Assembly: GCF_004345645.1 (NCBI RefSeq)
Contig: NZ_SLWS01000004.1
Location: 806,001 to 870,000 of the forward strand
Length of the DNA: 64,000 nt
Source: Actinocrispum wychmicini
GTDB taxonomy: Bacteria; Actinomycetota; Actinomycetes; Mycobacteriales; Pseudonocardiaceae
Reading direction: 5' to 3'
Shown: positions 41,701 to 50,639 of the stretch, one piece after another
How positions within the stretch are numbered: the stretch's first letter is position 1
Layout: every line of letters starts with the position of its first letter
Position numbers and translations under genes: made by a program
The notes under the pieces: model-generated
What the model was told of the DNA's origin: nothing
Databases searched by the model: none
Seen by the model: the letters and a program-made list of their open reading frames with translations, nothing else

Positions 41701-42410
41701 CACGAGGGGCGGTGGTGATCGGCGCGGCCGGCGGCATCGGTTCGGCTGTCGTGGCCCGGTTGCTCGACGAAGAATGGACGGTCGCCGCGGTCGACCGTGA
41801 CCCCGAGGTGGCGGCGTTGGCCGGACCGCGCTGCCGTGCGGTGACGGGGGATGCCTGTGACGACGATGTGCTCACGAACGCGTTCGAGGCGCTAAGCGGC
41901 GCCCAACCCGTCGCGCTGGTCCACTGTGTGCTCGCGGAACACCGCGGCCCGTTGCTCGACCAACACCGCGACGACCTGATGGCCGTGCTGGAAATCGGCG
42001 CGGTGTCCGCGCATTCGGCCATCAAGAAGCTCGTGGCGGCGGCGAACGGACCGTGTTCGGCGGTGCTCGTCGGATCCGTGCAAGCAGGCGGGGCCGTGCC
42101 AGGCCAGTCGGCCTACGCCATGGGCAAAGCCGCGTTGGAGGCGTTGAGCCGCGCGGCCGCGGTGGAGTTGGCCGGTGTCGGACTGCGGTGCAACGTCGTA
42201 CGCCCCGGGTTCGTCGCCGTGCCACGCAACCAGCACCGCTGGACGGATCCGGCGTTGGCGACGGCGTATCCGTTGGGGCGGTTCTGCACGCCCGCGGAAG
42301 TGGCCGAGGTGATCGCGTTCCTGGCCGGCGACCGGTCGTCTTATGTGTCCGGATCGGTCATCACAGTGGACGGCGCCGCGACCGGGATCCTGCCCGAAGT
42401 TCTGGCGTAG
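41697..42410 (+). CDS. Short-chain dehydrogenase/reductase
   Basis: 237 residues from GTG at 41697, overlapping the enolase-superfamily gene by GTGA with AGGAGGGACAGCT upstream. The nucleotide loop GAAGGIG, Ser in VLVGSVQAG and Tyr-x3-Lys in YAMGKAALE are present. The C-terminal SSYVSGSVITVDGAA is typical. It closes the operon and probably oxidises a sugar or 2-oxo sugar acid intermediate with NAD(P). Confidence 0.88.
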   Translation: MTRGAVVIGAAGGIGSAVVARLLDEEWTVAAVDRDPEVAALAGPRCRAVTGDACDDDVLTNAFEALSGAQPVALVHCVLAEHRGPLLDQHRDDLMAVLEIGAVSAHSAIKKLVAAANGPCSAVLVGSVQAGGAVPGQSAYAMGKAALEALSRAAAVELAGVGLRCNVVRPGFVAVPRNQHRWTDPALATAYPLGRFCTPAEVAEVIAFLAGDRSSYVSGSVITVDGAATGILPEVLA

Positions 42411-42454
42411 TCTGCCACGGCAAGCACCACTGGGGTGGTCGCCAAGGAGGTGCC

Positions 42455-43306
42455 ATGACCGCGCTCGACGTGGAGGCCGAACTGCGCGACATCCTCGACA
42501 ACCGGGACGTCGCCCGGCTGACCGGGTTCCTGGCCGAGCACCCCGGGCTGGCCACCACCAGGGCGCGCAGCTGGTGCGACCACGAACACGGCGTCGGCCT
42601 GCTGGAATACATGGCCATGCTGCGGTTCGACCACGCTCGGTTGGGGCTGCCGCGCGACCTGCCCGGCACCGGGGCCGTCGCCAGGGCGTTGATCGACGCC
42701 GGGGCGCCGGTCGACGCGCAGCCCGGCGACCGCGAGACCCCGCTGATCACCGCCGCCTCGTACGGGGACGCCGACGTCGCCCAGGTCCTGATCGAGGCCG
42801 GGGCGGACATCGAAGCCGTGTCCACGCCCGACTCCGGCGGCGTACCCAACGGGACCGCGCTGCTGCACGCGGCGGTGTTCGGGATGACCGAGGTGCTCGA
42901 CCTCCTGGTGGCCGCCGGAGCCCACGTCGACAGCCTGGAAATGGCCGCCGCGGCGGGCGATGTCAGCGCCTGGCCGCTGGCCGCGGCCGACGAGCAAAGC
43001 CGCCTGCGGGCGTTGGTGTTCGCAGCCGACCACCAGCGGTTGGAGGTCATCGACCAGCTGGTCGACGCCGGCACCCCGCTCGACCAGGCGGACGCGCGGT
43101 GGCAGCGGATGCCGTTGCACGTGGCCGCCGAGCACGGCCGCCCGGCGAGCGTCCTGCGGCTGCTCGCGCACGGCGCCGACCCGGACGTGCGCGACCCGCA
43201 GCACCACCGGAAACCGCTCGAATGGTGCCGGCCGGCGAACCGCTACCTGGACAGCCCCGCGCACGACGAGGTGGAGGCCATCCTCCGGCCGCTCACCCGT
43301 CAGTAG
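42455..43306 (+). CDS. Ankyrin-repeat protein
   Basis: 283 residues from ATG at 42455 with AAGGAGGTGCC upstream. At least four ankyrin repeats can be read: ETPLITAASYGDADVAQVL, GTALLHAAVFGMTEVLDLL, LRALVFAADHQRLEVIDQL and MPLHVAAEHGRPASVLRLL. The N-terminal 70 residues also look helical. It is a cytosolic protein-binding scaffold of unknown partner. Its end overlaps the convergent gene at 43300 by 7 bp. Confidence 0.85.
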   Translation: MTALDVEAELRDILDNRDVARLTGFLAEHPGLATTRARSWCDHEHGVGLLEYMAMLRFDHARLGLPRDLPGTGAVARALIDAGAPVDAQPGDRETPLITAASYGDADVAQVLIEAGADIEAVSTPDSGGVPNGTALLHAAVFGMTEVLDLLVAAGAHVDSLEMAAAAGDVSAWPLAAADEQSRLRALVFAADHQRLEVIDQLVDAGTPLDQADARWQRMPLHVAAEHGRPASVLRLLAHGADPDVRDPQHHRKPLEWCRPANRYLDSPAHDEVEAILRPLTRQ

Positions 43307-45567
43307 TCGGTGAACTTCGCCGTGGTGGTCTTGTCGCCGTCCATCTGGAACTGACACGTCGCCGGCCAGCCGCTGTAGTGCCCCTGACAAGGGCCGTCCC
43401 AGCTGCTGATGCTGGTGTCGCCGGAATTGGATGCGCCCTTCAGGGTGACCGTTCCCTCGGTCTTCGGGATCTTCACCACACACGTGCCGCTGCTGCCGAA
43501 CCGGCAGTTGAGGCCGTGCGGACCGGTGACGTTCGGGTCGTACATCGGGTCGCTGCCCGTGACGTGGACGGTCAGGGTCCACTTGTTCGAGGCGAAGTTC
43601 GCCGACAGGGTCACGTCGTGGTCGAAGGACGCGGTGCAGTCGGTCTGGGTCTTCACCGGACAGCCGACCGCCCACCCCTGGAAGTCGTAGTCGGCGTTCG
43701 CCACGGCCGCCTTCAGGGTGACGGGCTGCCCGGGAGGTTTCTGGTACGTGCACTTCGGCGGGCAGACCGTGCCGTCGACCGAGATGGTGCCGCCGGTCGG
43801 CTGGGTCATCGTGTAGTGGATCGGCTGGACCGTGCCGAACTGGTAGGTGACCGTCTTGGGGCCGTCCATCAGCACGTCGCACTTCGCGTCCGTGCCGGAG
43901 CAGGCGCCGCTCCAGCTGCCGAGCAGGTGACCGTTGTTCTCCTTCGCGGTGAGCGTGATCTGGACTCGTGGGTCCAGTTCCGCCGAACAGGTGCCTGGGC
44001 ACACGATCTTGTGGTCCTCGCTGGTGACTGTGCCCCCGTCGGACACGTTCACCTGCAAGTGGAACCTGTGCTTGTCGCCCACGGTGATGTTGACCGTCTT
44101 CGACCCCTTCTGGCCGTTGGACATGGTCGCCTCGACGGTCACGATGTACGGCGCCTGCCTTGCGGTGGCCCACTTGTGGGTCGTCGCCGGGCCGTCGCCC
44201 TCGGTGCCGTCGCCGTATGTCCAATGTGCACTGTGTGCCGGTGTCCCCGACGCGTCGACGACTTTGAGGTCGATCGGCTCGTCGACCACGGGGGTCGCGT
44301 TGCTCACCACGACTTGCGGTGTCTGCGGATCGTTGGGGTGGGACGGATCGGTCCGGGGAGACGAGTCGGCCGGGCGCTGGTCGCTCGTTCGGCCGGCGCC
44401 CTGGGTCGGCTGCTGCCCGCCGGTGTCGGGCCGGGCGACGCCCTGCTCGGGGTTGGCCGGGTCGTACTTCCTGATCGTGGTCAGGCTGCCGTCCAGCTTG
44501 ATGACGCCGGCCTCCTCGGAGCCGGCGTCGTTGTAGAACACCACGCCGTCCCGGGTCAGCAGTTGAAACCGGACGTTCGGCCGGAGCACGTTCGGCCGGG
44601 CGATCACCCGGGACTCCCGCAGGCTGACGACCAGCACCTGGCCGGTGGTGTAGTCCGGCACGAACACCCGGTCGCCGGCCTCCACCGCCGGGCCGAAGTC
44701 GCTGCCCGCGGTCAACGGGATCGCGCTGGCACACCGCTGGGCGGCGACGTCGCACACGTCCAGGACGCCTCGGGTGGCGACGACGTAGATCCGGTCGGCG
44801 TTCGGCGACCCGCTCACCTGGACCTTGTCGTCCGTGCGCAGGTCGAGCCCGAAGCTCCCGACGGTTCGGCCGGTGTCGCGGTCGACGCTCGTCGCGGTCC
44901 GGTCGGCCAGGTCGACGATGACCGGGCGCCCGTTGGCGATCGTGATGGTGCTGACCCCGGGCTTGACCACACCGCTGCGGATGATCTTGTCCTGGCCGGC
45001 GACCCGGTTGAGGTCCCCGGTCGCGGTGTCCACCGCCCACAGCGTGCCCGCGTCGTCCACAGTGACCGTTCCGGCCGCGAGCCGGCCCGCCACCGACACC
45101 ATCTCCCCGCGCCGGTCCAGCGTCTTCGGGTCGGTACTCACCAGAATGCCGCGCGTATTGTCCAATGTGTACAATGAGTTCGGTCCGGCGATCACGGTGA
45201 GGCCACTGCCCCGGGCGTCCGCGATCGGCGTCGCCGGCGGCGTGGGAGCGAACGTGGCGCCGTCCACCCGGCGGACCATGCCAGCCGACTGGTCCACTGT
45301 GTACGCCGTGTTGCCCTGCTGCACGACGTCGAGCATGTCGCCCGGCGCCGCCACCTTGACCTGCGCGGCGACCTCCGCGGAAGCGCCGTCCAGCAACGTC
45401 ACCTGGCCGACCTTGCCGGACGCGAACCACGCCTGCCCGGACAGCAGCCGCACCCCCTGCGTCGGGTTGCCCTGGCCGACACCCACCACGACCACCCCGG
45501 CCACCGCCACCCCGGCCACGGCCGTCATGACCACGGCCGGCCGCCGTGCCAGTCGAGAAAACCGCAT
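43300..45567 (-). CDS. Membrane-anchored beta-propeller / PKD surface protein
   Basis: 755 residues from ATG at 45567. A short cytosolic start and one hydrophobic helix (VVMTAVAGVAVAGVVVVGVG) make an uncleaved N-terminal anchor. Residues about 40-375 are repeated strands resembling a beta-propeller (VDDAGTLWAVDTATGDL and similar). A Pro/Gln/Asp-rich spacer follows, then a PKD-like domain (WTYGDGTEGDG) and several Cys-paired beta modules (CPGTCSAEL, CPPKCTYQ). Such proteins sit on the outer face of actinobacterial membranes. No enzymatic motif is seen. Confidence 0.8.
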   Translation of the reverse strand: MRFSRLARRPAVVMTAVAGVAVAGVVVVGVGQGNPTQGVRLLSGQAWFASGKVGQVTLLDGASAEVAAQVKVAAPGDMLDVVQQGNTAYTVDQSAGMVRRVDGATFAPTPPATPIADARGSGLTVIAGPNSLYTLDNTRGILVSTDPKTLDRRGEMVSVAGRLAAGTVTVDDAGTLWAVDTATGDLNRVAGQDKIIRSGVVKPGVSTITIANGRPVIVDLADRTATSVDRDTGRTVGSFGLDLRTDDKVQVSGSPNADRIYVVATRGVLDVCDVAAQRCASAIPLTAGSDFGPAVEAGDRVFVPDYTTGQVLVVSLRESRVIARPNVLRPNVRFQLLTRDGVVFYNDAGSEEAGVIKLDGSLTTIRKYDPANPEQGVARPDTGGQQPTQGAGRTSDQRPADSSPRTDPSHPNDPQTPQVVVSNATPVVDEPIDLKVVDASGTPAHSAHWTYGDGTEGDGPATTHKWATARQAPYIVTVEATMSNGQKGSKTVNITVGDKHRFHLQVNVSDGGTVTSEDHKIVCPGTCSAELDPRVQITLTAKENNGHLLGSWSGACSGTDAKCDVLMDGPKTVTYQFGTVQPIHYTMTQPTGGTISVDGTVCPPKCTYQKPPGQPVTLKAAVANADYDFQGWAVGCPVKTQTDCTASFDHDVTLSANFASNKWTLTVHVTGSDPMYDPNVTGPHGLNCRFGSSGTCVVKIPKTEGTVTLKGASNSGDTSISSWDGPCQGHYSGWPATCQFQMDGDKTTTAKFTDY

Positions 45568-45652
45568 GCTCCGCCCCTGCTCGCGCGCGAGTCCGTCGAG
45601 GCAATGGTCGACGACAGTTCACCCGTGAACGAGAGGCAGAACCCCCAGAGAC

Positions 45653-45671
45653 CCCGGGAAATCTTCCCGGG
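45653..45671. terminator. Short hairpin after the hydrolase gene
   Basis: CCCGGGAA and TTCCCGGG flank an ATC loop, about 70 bp beyond the stop of the minus-strand hydrolase gene at 45741. There is no U-tract. A terminator role is likely but not certain. Confidence 0.45.
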
Positions 45672-45676
45672 ACACC

Positions 45677-45713
45677 GTGTCGCGCGTTCCCAGACGGTGT
45701 GTCGCGCGTTCCC
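45677..45713. repeat. Two direct repeats of GTGTCGCGCGTTCCC, 22 bp apart
   Basis: The 15-mer occurs at 45677-45691 and 45699-45713. A period of 22 bp, two helical turns, places both on one face of the DNA, about 110-145 bp upstream of the beta-propeller gene start. This suggests an activator site with direct-repeat symmetry. No regulator can be assigned. Confidence 0.45.
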
Positions 45714-45740
45714 GGACCGTGAAGTTCCCCTTCGCGTGGC

Positions 45741-46592
45741 CTACGCGGCCAGGAACGGGAGCAGCCGGTCGAGCACCGCGGCCGGCTGCTCCTCGGCGAG
45801 GAAATGCCCGCACTCGGAGATCGCCTCACCCGTGACCGACGTGCCGTAGTCCCGCCAGATCTCCAACGTGGGCAGGGAGCCCAGCAGACCCGTCGCACCC
45901 CACAGCGCCAGCACCGGCATGGTCAACCGGCGCCCAGCCGCCGCGTCCTCGTCGTCGTGCGCGGCGTCGTCCGGGAACGAGGCACGGTAGTCGTCGAAGC
46001 CGGCCCGCAACGCGCCCGGAGCGGAGAACGCGCGAACGTACTCGTCAACGGCGTCTTTGGTCAGGCCGGACCGCTGGTGGGTCCACCGTTCGAAGAAGTA
46101 CCCCAGGTACCCGGCCACGTTCTGGCCCGCGAGCAGTTCCGGCAGGTCGGGCTGCAGGTGGAAGAGCCAGTGCCAGTAGCCGCGGGCGACCGGCGCGTCC
46201 AGCCGGCGCCACATCTCCCGGGTGGGGATGATGTCCAGCACCGCGAGGCGCTCGACCTCGGCCGGCCGGTCCAACGCCCACCGGTGCGCGACCCGGCCGC
46301 CGCGGTCGTGGCCCACGACCTTGGCCGTGTCGAACCCCAGGGACCGCAGGAGTTCGGCGACGTCGGTCGCCATCGTCCGCTTGTCGTACCCGTGCCGGGG
46401 CTTGTCGGTGTGCCCGTATCCGCGCAGGTCAGGGGCGATGACGGTGTGCGTCCGGGCCAGTGGCTCGATGACCTTGTGCCAGCAGTAGGACGTCTGCGGC
46501 CAGCCGTGCAGCAACACCAGCGCGGGCCCGTCACCCACGCGTTGGTAGCTCATCCGGATGCCGTTGACGGTGGCCGTTTCTAACTCTCTCAT
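45741..46592 (-). CDS. Haloacetate (fluoroacetate) dehalogenase-like alpha/beta-hydrolase
   Basis: 283 residues from ATG at 46592. The nucleophile is Asp96, not Ser, in GHDRGGR, with Arg97 and Arg100 placed as the carboxylate-binding pair of fluoroacetate dehalogenases. His141-Trp142 in GYWHWLF match the halide-stabilising His-Trp of that group, and His263 (CGHFLAEE) is the base. The epoxide-hydrolase relatives lack the DRxxR set. A defluorinating or dechlorinating activity on a 2-haloacid is therefore a serious possibility. It diverges from a CGNR regulator gene over paired palindromes. Confidence 0.85.
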   Translation of the reverse strand: MRELETATVNGIRMSYQRVGDGPALVLLHGWPQTSYCWHKVIEPLARTHTVIAPDLRGYGHTDKPRHGYDKRTMATDVAELLRSLGFDTAKVVGHDRGGRVAHRWALDRPAEVERLAVLDIIPTREMWRRLDAPVARGYWHWLFHLQPDLPELLAGQNVAGYLGYFFERWTHQRSGLTKDAVDEYVRAFSAPGALRAGFDDYRASFPDDAAHDDEDAAAGRRLTMPVLALWGATGLLGSLPTLEIWRDYGTSVTGEAISECGHFLAEEQPAAVLDRLLPFLAA

Positions 46593-46593
46593 A

Positions 46594-46640
46594 CGGTTAG
46601 AAGCTAACGGGGTCGACTAACCGTCGTCAACGGTTAGAAT
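46594..46640. promoter_or_regulatory. Divergent promoter with GGTTAG palindromes
   Basis: GTTAG-AAG-CTAAC lies near the left start and CTAACCGT-N5-ACGGTTAG (46617-46637) near the right one. The half-site CGGTTAG recurs three times in 47 bp. TAGAAT (46635-46640) is 5 nt before the CGNR start, and TAGCTT on the minus strand is 8 nt before the dehalogenase start, so both transcripts may be leaderless. The CGNR protein is the likely binder. Confidence 0.6.
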
Positions 46641-46645
46641 CGGGT

Positions 46646-47194
46646 ATGAGCGACTGGGTGTTCGACGGCGGCCGACCGTGCCTGGACCTGGTCAACACGT
46701 TCCGGGACCGGGCACTCGGCGGCCGGGAACTCCTGACCGGCCCGGCCGCGCTGGCCGACTGGTTCGTCGCCGCGGGCCTGCTCACCACGCGCCCCCGCGT
46801 CACCGCCGCACAACTCGCCGCCGCCCTGGACCTCCGGACAGCCGTCGACGACGTGCTGCTCGGACACCGGCCGTCCGTGGCCGGTGTCCGACTCGTGAAC
46901 CAGGTGGCCCAAGCAGTTCCGCTCCCTGTTCCCCAGTTGCGGTCCAACGAAGGCGGCCGGCTGCGTGTTGTCGCGGCACGTAAGGACGTGCCGAGCGTGC
47001 TCACCTTGCTCGCCGTCGACGCCATCGAACTGGCGGCCACGGAGACGACTGTGCGAGAGTGCGCGGCCGACGACTGCGGACTGCGTTTCGCCGACACGTC
47101 GCCGAAAGGCAACCGCCAGTGGTGCTCGATGGCGCGTTGCGGCAACCGAATGAAGGCGCGGGCGCACTACGCCAGACGCCAGCAACCACGTTGA
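46646..47194 (+). CDS. CGNR zinc-finger protein with ABATE domain (probable stress regulator)
   Basis: 182 residues from ATG at 46646. Residues about 5-120 form an ABATE-type domain (FDGGRPCLDLVNTFRDR). Residues about 135-180 are the CGNR finger: CAADDCGLRF, RQWCSMARCGNRMKARAHYAR. Such proteins are found as single-gene regulators beside the gene they control. Here that is the dehalogenase-like gene, and the palindromes between them are candidate operators. Effector unknown. Confidence 0.88.
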   Translation: MSDWVFDGGRPCLDLVNTFRDRALGGRELLTGPAALADWFVAAGLLTTRPRVTAAQLAAALDLRTAVDDVLLGHRPSVAGVRLVNQVAQAVPLPVPQLRSNEGGRLRVVAARKDVPSVLTLLAVDAIELAATETTVRECAADDCGLRFADTSPKGNRQWCSMARCGNRMKARAHYARRQQPR

Positions 47195-47200
47195 GCTGCG

Positions 47201-49441
47201 TCAGCGCTTCCAGAATTCGTTGCGGGCAGCGGGTTTCGCCAACGACTCCAAGGTGTTCACGGCGAGTCGCCACCGCCGCTCGGTCTCCTCATCGCCGGCC
47301 GCTGGGCGGGCCAGGTGCTCGGCGAGTTCGCGAAGGGCGGTGGCCTGCTCCCCGGTCCACTGGTCAACCAGGTTGCCGATCCGGGACGCCAACCGCACCA
47401 GCAGCGTCTCTCGCGTCTGGACCGGTTGGCTGCTCGCCGCTCGCAGGGCAAGCAGTTCCTCCTTGACGAACTCCTCGATCGTGGTGACCGGCCTCGGCAT
47501 CGAGAGCGCTCGCTTGGTGTGCGCCCGCCTGGCCCGAGCAGGGGCGGCCGCGGCGGGCCGGGCGAGCCTGGCCGGCGCCATCGCCTGCGGCGCCATTTCC
47601 AGGAAGTCCCAGCCGCTGACCGGTTCGACCGGCTGCGTCACCCGGTGCACTGCGCCGCCTTCGTTGACGACGTGCTCGTCGGCCGCGACGAACGCCGTGA
47701 ACCGGGAGAGCGCGCCGAACCGCAGGGACGTGTCCACGATTTCCCGTTCCAGCGCGTGGTTGTTCCCGGTGCCGACGACGTAACGGTCCTCAAGGTCACG
47801 GATCCGCGCCCTCGCCCACACCGCACCGAGGCACGGGTTCTCGCTCCTTGACGCCGGCACGATCTGCCGGAAGCCGCCGTCGCCGACGACGGTCAGGGCG
47901 CCGTCGGGCGTCCCGGCGAACCGGCCGGTGATCACCACCGGAGCGCCGGCGAACACATCCGGCAGCGGGGCCGGCGCGAGCGTGCCGAGGTCGGCGGCGA
48001 GCCCAGCCGGTTCCACCCGCAGCCCGGTGACCAGCGGTGCGGCGATCCGGCGGTGGATCTGCCGCATGGCCTCGTCCAGCCGGTCCTCCGACTCGACCAG
48101 CTCGCACCGGCCCCCTGTGGACGCGGCGAGCCGCTGCAGGAACGCCTCGTTCACGGCACGGTCGACCCCGATCGTGTGCACGCGGACACCAGCCAAGCGG
48201 CCGGCCAGGTCGCGCAGGATCTGGTCCTCGTTGCCGACCTGGCCGTCGGTGACGAGCACCAGCACCCGGTCCCGGTCACCGGACTCACCCAGCAACTCGG
48301 CGGCCCGCCGCAGCGGAGCCAGCATTTCAGTGCCGCCACGTGCTTGCAGCCCGGCGAGGAACTCGACGGCGCGGAACCGGTTGCGGTCACCGGCCTCGAC
48401 CAAGCCGCTTGGTGTCTCAATGGTGTTGTCGAAAGCCAGTACCGCGAATCTGTCCTTGGTGGACAGTGTGTCGACCACGCGTGCGGCGGCTCGGCGTGCG
48501 GCGACCATCTTCCACCCGCGCATGGAGCCGGACCGGTCCAACACCAATACAACGTCCTTGGCCGTGTCCGTTGGCGTTTTCGCCGGGGGCAGGACGGTGA
48601 GCGCGAACGTTCCGCCTTCGTCGTCCGGGCGGACCGCCAGCGAAGTGGCGACCGTTTTGTCGGCGTCGTACCGCAGCCGCAGGATGACATCGCGGTCGGC
48701 CCGTTCCCCCGGCTGCAGCCGAATCCGCAACCCCTCCTGCTCACTGACTACTGTATGCAAACTCGACTCCACCGCGGTCAGTGGAAGCCCGGCCGGATCG
48801 ATGTCAACCTCAACGGACAACCGAACCGGATGGGGAAATCCAGGCAGCAGCACCGGAGGACTGATCCGTGAAGCGTCGGGCACAGCGTCCGTGTCCGCCG
48901 CGAACCCGTCCCCCACCTGCTCACCCGCCAACGGAACACCGGGAACGTACCGCGGCGCGACAACGAGCGGGAACCGAAACGTGGCCGCATTGTCCTCATA
49001 CGGCAGTTCACCCACCAGACTCAACCGCACAACAACCCGCTCACCAGGCATGATGTTGCCCACCCGCATGGTGAAAACGCCGGGCCGCTCCTCCTCGGCG
49101 ATCGACGCCCGCCGCCCCTCAGCGACAGCGGTGTCGTAGTCCGCGCGAGCCGCACCCCGCTCCTTGAGTACCCCCTTGACGACCCGGCCATCCGCCTCCA
49201 TGGTCATCGCCGTGACCGCGGCCCTGGACGGTAACGGAAAGATGTACGTGGCCTCCAACGCCTCGGCATAACTGTTGCGAAACCCCTGAGCCACCTCGAC
49301 ACTCGACACCAACCCGGTGATCGAAGCCCGAACATCGAGCGACTCAAGCGGCAAATTGCCCCGCTCAGTACGCAAACACCCCACCCCGGCATCCTCATCC
49401 GGAAGCACAGCCGAGTCGATCATGTGCACAGGCGGTGTCAT
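47201..49441 (-). CDS. VIT domain and von Willebrand factor A domain protein
   Basis: 746 residues from ATG at 49441, overlapping the MerR stop by ATGA. Residues about 20-150 are a VIT domain (VRASITGLVSSVEVAQGF, FPLPSRAAV). The vWA domain starts near 290 with an intact MIDAS (VLVLDRSGSM, later Thr in GGTEMLAP and Asp in LVTDGQVGN). The C-terminal part is helical and Ala/Arg-rich. There is no signal peptide, so it is probably cytosolic and metal-dependent in partner binding. It is co-transcribed with the MerR-like gene. Confidence 0.88.
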   Translation of the reverse strand: MTPPVHMIDSAVLPDEDAGVGCLRTERGNLPLESLDVRASITGLVSSVEVAQGFRNSYAEALEATYIFPLPSRAAVTAMTMEADGRVVKGVLKERGAARADYDTAVAEGRRASIAEEERPGVFTMRVGNIMPGERVVVRLSLVGELPYEDNAATFRFPLVVAPRYVPGVPLAGEQVGDGFAADTDAVPDASRISPPVLLPGFPHPVRLSVEVDIDPAGLPLTAVESSLHTVVSEQEGLRIRLQPGERADRDVILRLRYDADKTVATSLAVRPDDEGGTFALTVLPPAKTPTDTAKDVVLVLDRSGSMRGWKMVAARRAAARVVDTLSTKDRFAVLAFDNTIETPSGLVEAGDRNRFRAVEFLAGLQARGGTEMLAPLRRAAELLGESGDRDRVLVLVTDGQVGNEDQILRDLAGRLAGVRVHTIGVDRAVNEAFLQRLAASTGGRCELVESEDRLDEAMRQIHRRIAAPLVTGLRVEPAGLAADLGTLAPAPLPDVFAGAPVVITGRFAGTPDGALTVVGDGGFRQIVPASRSENPCLGAVWARARIRDLEDRYVVGTGNNHALEREIVDTSLRFGALSRFTAFVAADEHVVNEGGAVHRVTQPVEPVSGWDFLEMAPQAMAPARLARPAAAAPARARRAHTKRALSMPRPVTTIEEFVKEELLALRAASSQPVQTRETLLVRLASRIGNLVDQWTGEQATALRELAEHLARPAAGDEETERRWRLAVNTLESLAKPAARNEFWKR

Positions 49442-50445
49442 GGAACGTCCCTTTCGTCGCGGCTCAGCTGATCGAGCAGGTCCAGGAGCGGAGCGGCAGC
49501 GTCCTCAACGGCCGCCAACTCGTCGTCGGTCAGTTCCCGGCGGAGCATGACCATGACACTGTCACCGAGGCGGGCACCGTGTAGGCGGGTGGCGGGCGGG
49601 AACGCGGTGTCCTCATCGTTGGTTGTGGACTGGCTCGTGCCTGCGGGTTGGTGGTTGCCTGCGTTTTGAGCGGTGCCTGTGGGTTGGCTGGTGCGTGCGA
49701 GCTGGCCCGCGCCAGTGGACTGGCGGTTGCCTGTCGCAGCCTGGCTGGTGTCCGCGGCCTGGCTGGTGCCGGCTGTTTGGCTGGTGCCTTCGTTCTGGTC
49801 AGTGCCTGTGGGTTGGCTGGTGTCCGCAGCCCGGCCAGCGCCTGACCTTTGAGCGGCGGCGATGGCCCTGACACGAGCGGTCAGGGTGCTGTCCGGACCA
49901 GATCTGACACTGTCAGCGTCCACCGAGGTGGTCCTGGCCGGGACGGCACCGGTGGTCAGGACGGCACCGGTGGTCAGGTCGACGCCGGCATCAGATCTGA
50001 CGCCGGCATCGGATCTGACACTGTCAGCGTTGTCGGCGGGGGCCGCTGGCGGGGCGGCCCAGAACCGCACTCGCGACGGTGTCTCGCCGGGCAACCGGGC
50101 GATCCGATCCAGCGAGGACTTGCCAGCGGGCAGCCGGGCGATTCGTTCCAGGGCGGACTCGGTACTGCCGACCAACTCCCGCTGCACCTCGGCCAGCCGT
50201 CGCCCAGCTGCCTGCAGCCGTTTCACCGCAACCAGTTGCAGCAGGTGGCGCCGCCTGTACAAGGCGATCCGGCCGTCCATCGCGGCCGGCCGGTCGACCA
50301 GGCCGATCGTGGTGTACCAGCGGATGGCGCGCATGTTCGGCACGTCGGCGACCCGGCGGTTGGGCGGCCCGTCGTACTCGACGGACAGCGCCTCCGAGAC
50401 CCGGTCCGACAGTTGCTCCAGTGTCCACAGCTCCTCCCCGTCCAT
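49438..50445 (-). CDS. MerR-family regulator with a long low-complexity linker
   Basis: 335 residues from ATG at 50445. Residues about 5-75 are a MerR winged helix (NMRAIRWYTTIGLVDRP, YRRRHLLQLVAVKRLQAAG). Residues about 130-300 are low in complexity, with repeated Gly-Thr-Ser-Gln-type units (TSQPTGT, GTSQTAGTSQAADTSQ), and are encoded by tandem DNA repeats. A short helical end (LTDDELAAVEDAAAPLLDLL) follows. The start lies 4 bp from a 39-bp palindrome. It forms an operon with the VIT-vWA gene. Confidence 0.82.
   Translation of the reverse strand: MDGEELWTLEQLSDRVSEALSVEYDGPPNRRVADVPNMRAIRWYTTIGLVDRPAAMDGRIALYRRRHLLQLVAVKRLQAAGRRLAEVQRELVGSTESALERIARLPAGKSSLDRIARLPGETPSRVRFWAAPPAAPADNADSVRSDAGVRSDAGVDLTTGAVLTTGAVPARTTSVDADSVRSGPDSTLTARVRAIAAAQRSGAGRAADTSQPTGTDQNEGTSQTAGTSQAADTSQAATGNRQSTGAGQLARTSQPTGTAQNAGNHQPAGTSQSTTNDEDTAFPPATRLHGARLGDSVMVMLRRELTDDELAAVEDAAAPLLDLLDQLSRDERDVP
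49941..50016. repeat. Two sets of 18-bp tandem duplications inside the MerR linker
   Basis: GGACGGCACCGGTGGTCA is repeated exactly at 49941-49958 and 49959-49976. GACGCCGGCATC(A/G)GATCT is repeated at 49981-49998 and 49999-50016. Both periods are 18 bp, so each step adds six residues in frame. The stretch 49620-49860 adds looser repeats of GTTGGCTGGTG. The linker has clearly grown by slippage or recombination. Confidence 0.8.
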
Positions 50446-50448
50446 GCC

Positions 50449-50487
50449 TTAACCTTGACACTGTCATATTGACACTGTCAAGGTTAA
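50449..50487. promoter_or_regulatory. 39-bp palindrome made of two TGACACTGTCA boxes, before the MerR gene
   Basis: Two copies of TGACACTGTCA (50456-50466 and 50470-50480) sit between outer arms TTAACCT and AGGTTAA. Apart from the centre and the two box centres the 39 bp are a perfect inverted repeat. It ends 4 bp before the MerR start codon, so binding would also block translation or a very short leader. Autoregulation by the MerR protein is the simplest reading. Confidence 0.7.
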
Positions 50488-50639
50488 GGTACTCCCGGGG
50501 ACCGCCCGGAGAGGCGGACGTTGCCTTGGGTGGACGCCATCCCTGAGCGGTGCGCCAGTCCGCCTCGCCGACGTCGCGCCGCGCCTCGTCGTGCCTCGCC
50601 CCGCCCGGCCTCGCCTCGCCCGTCGACGCCGCGTCCCGT

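Noticed and set aside
49620..49860. Repeats that at first looked like a CRISPR-like or satellite array.
   Set aside because: The units are irregular, lack constant spacers, and lie in frame inside the MerR-like coding region as a low-complexity linker.
50488..50639. CCTCG-rich stretch considered as a small RNA or repeat element.
   Set aside because: Only loose GC-rich low complexity is seen, with no clear promoter, terminator or unit length.
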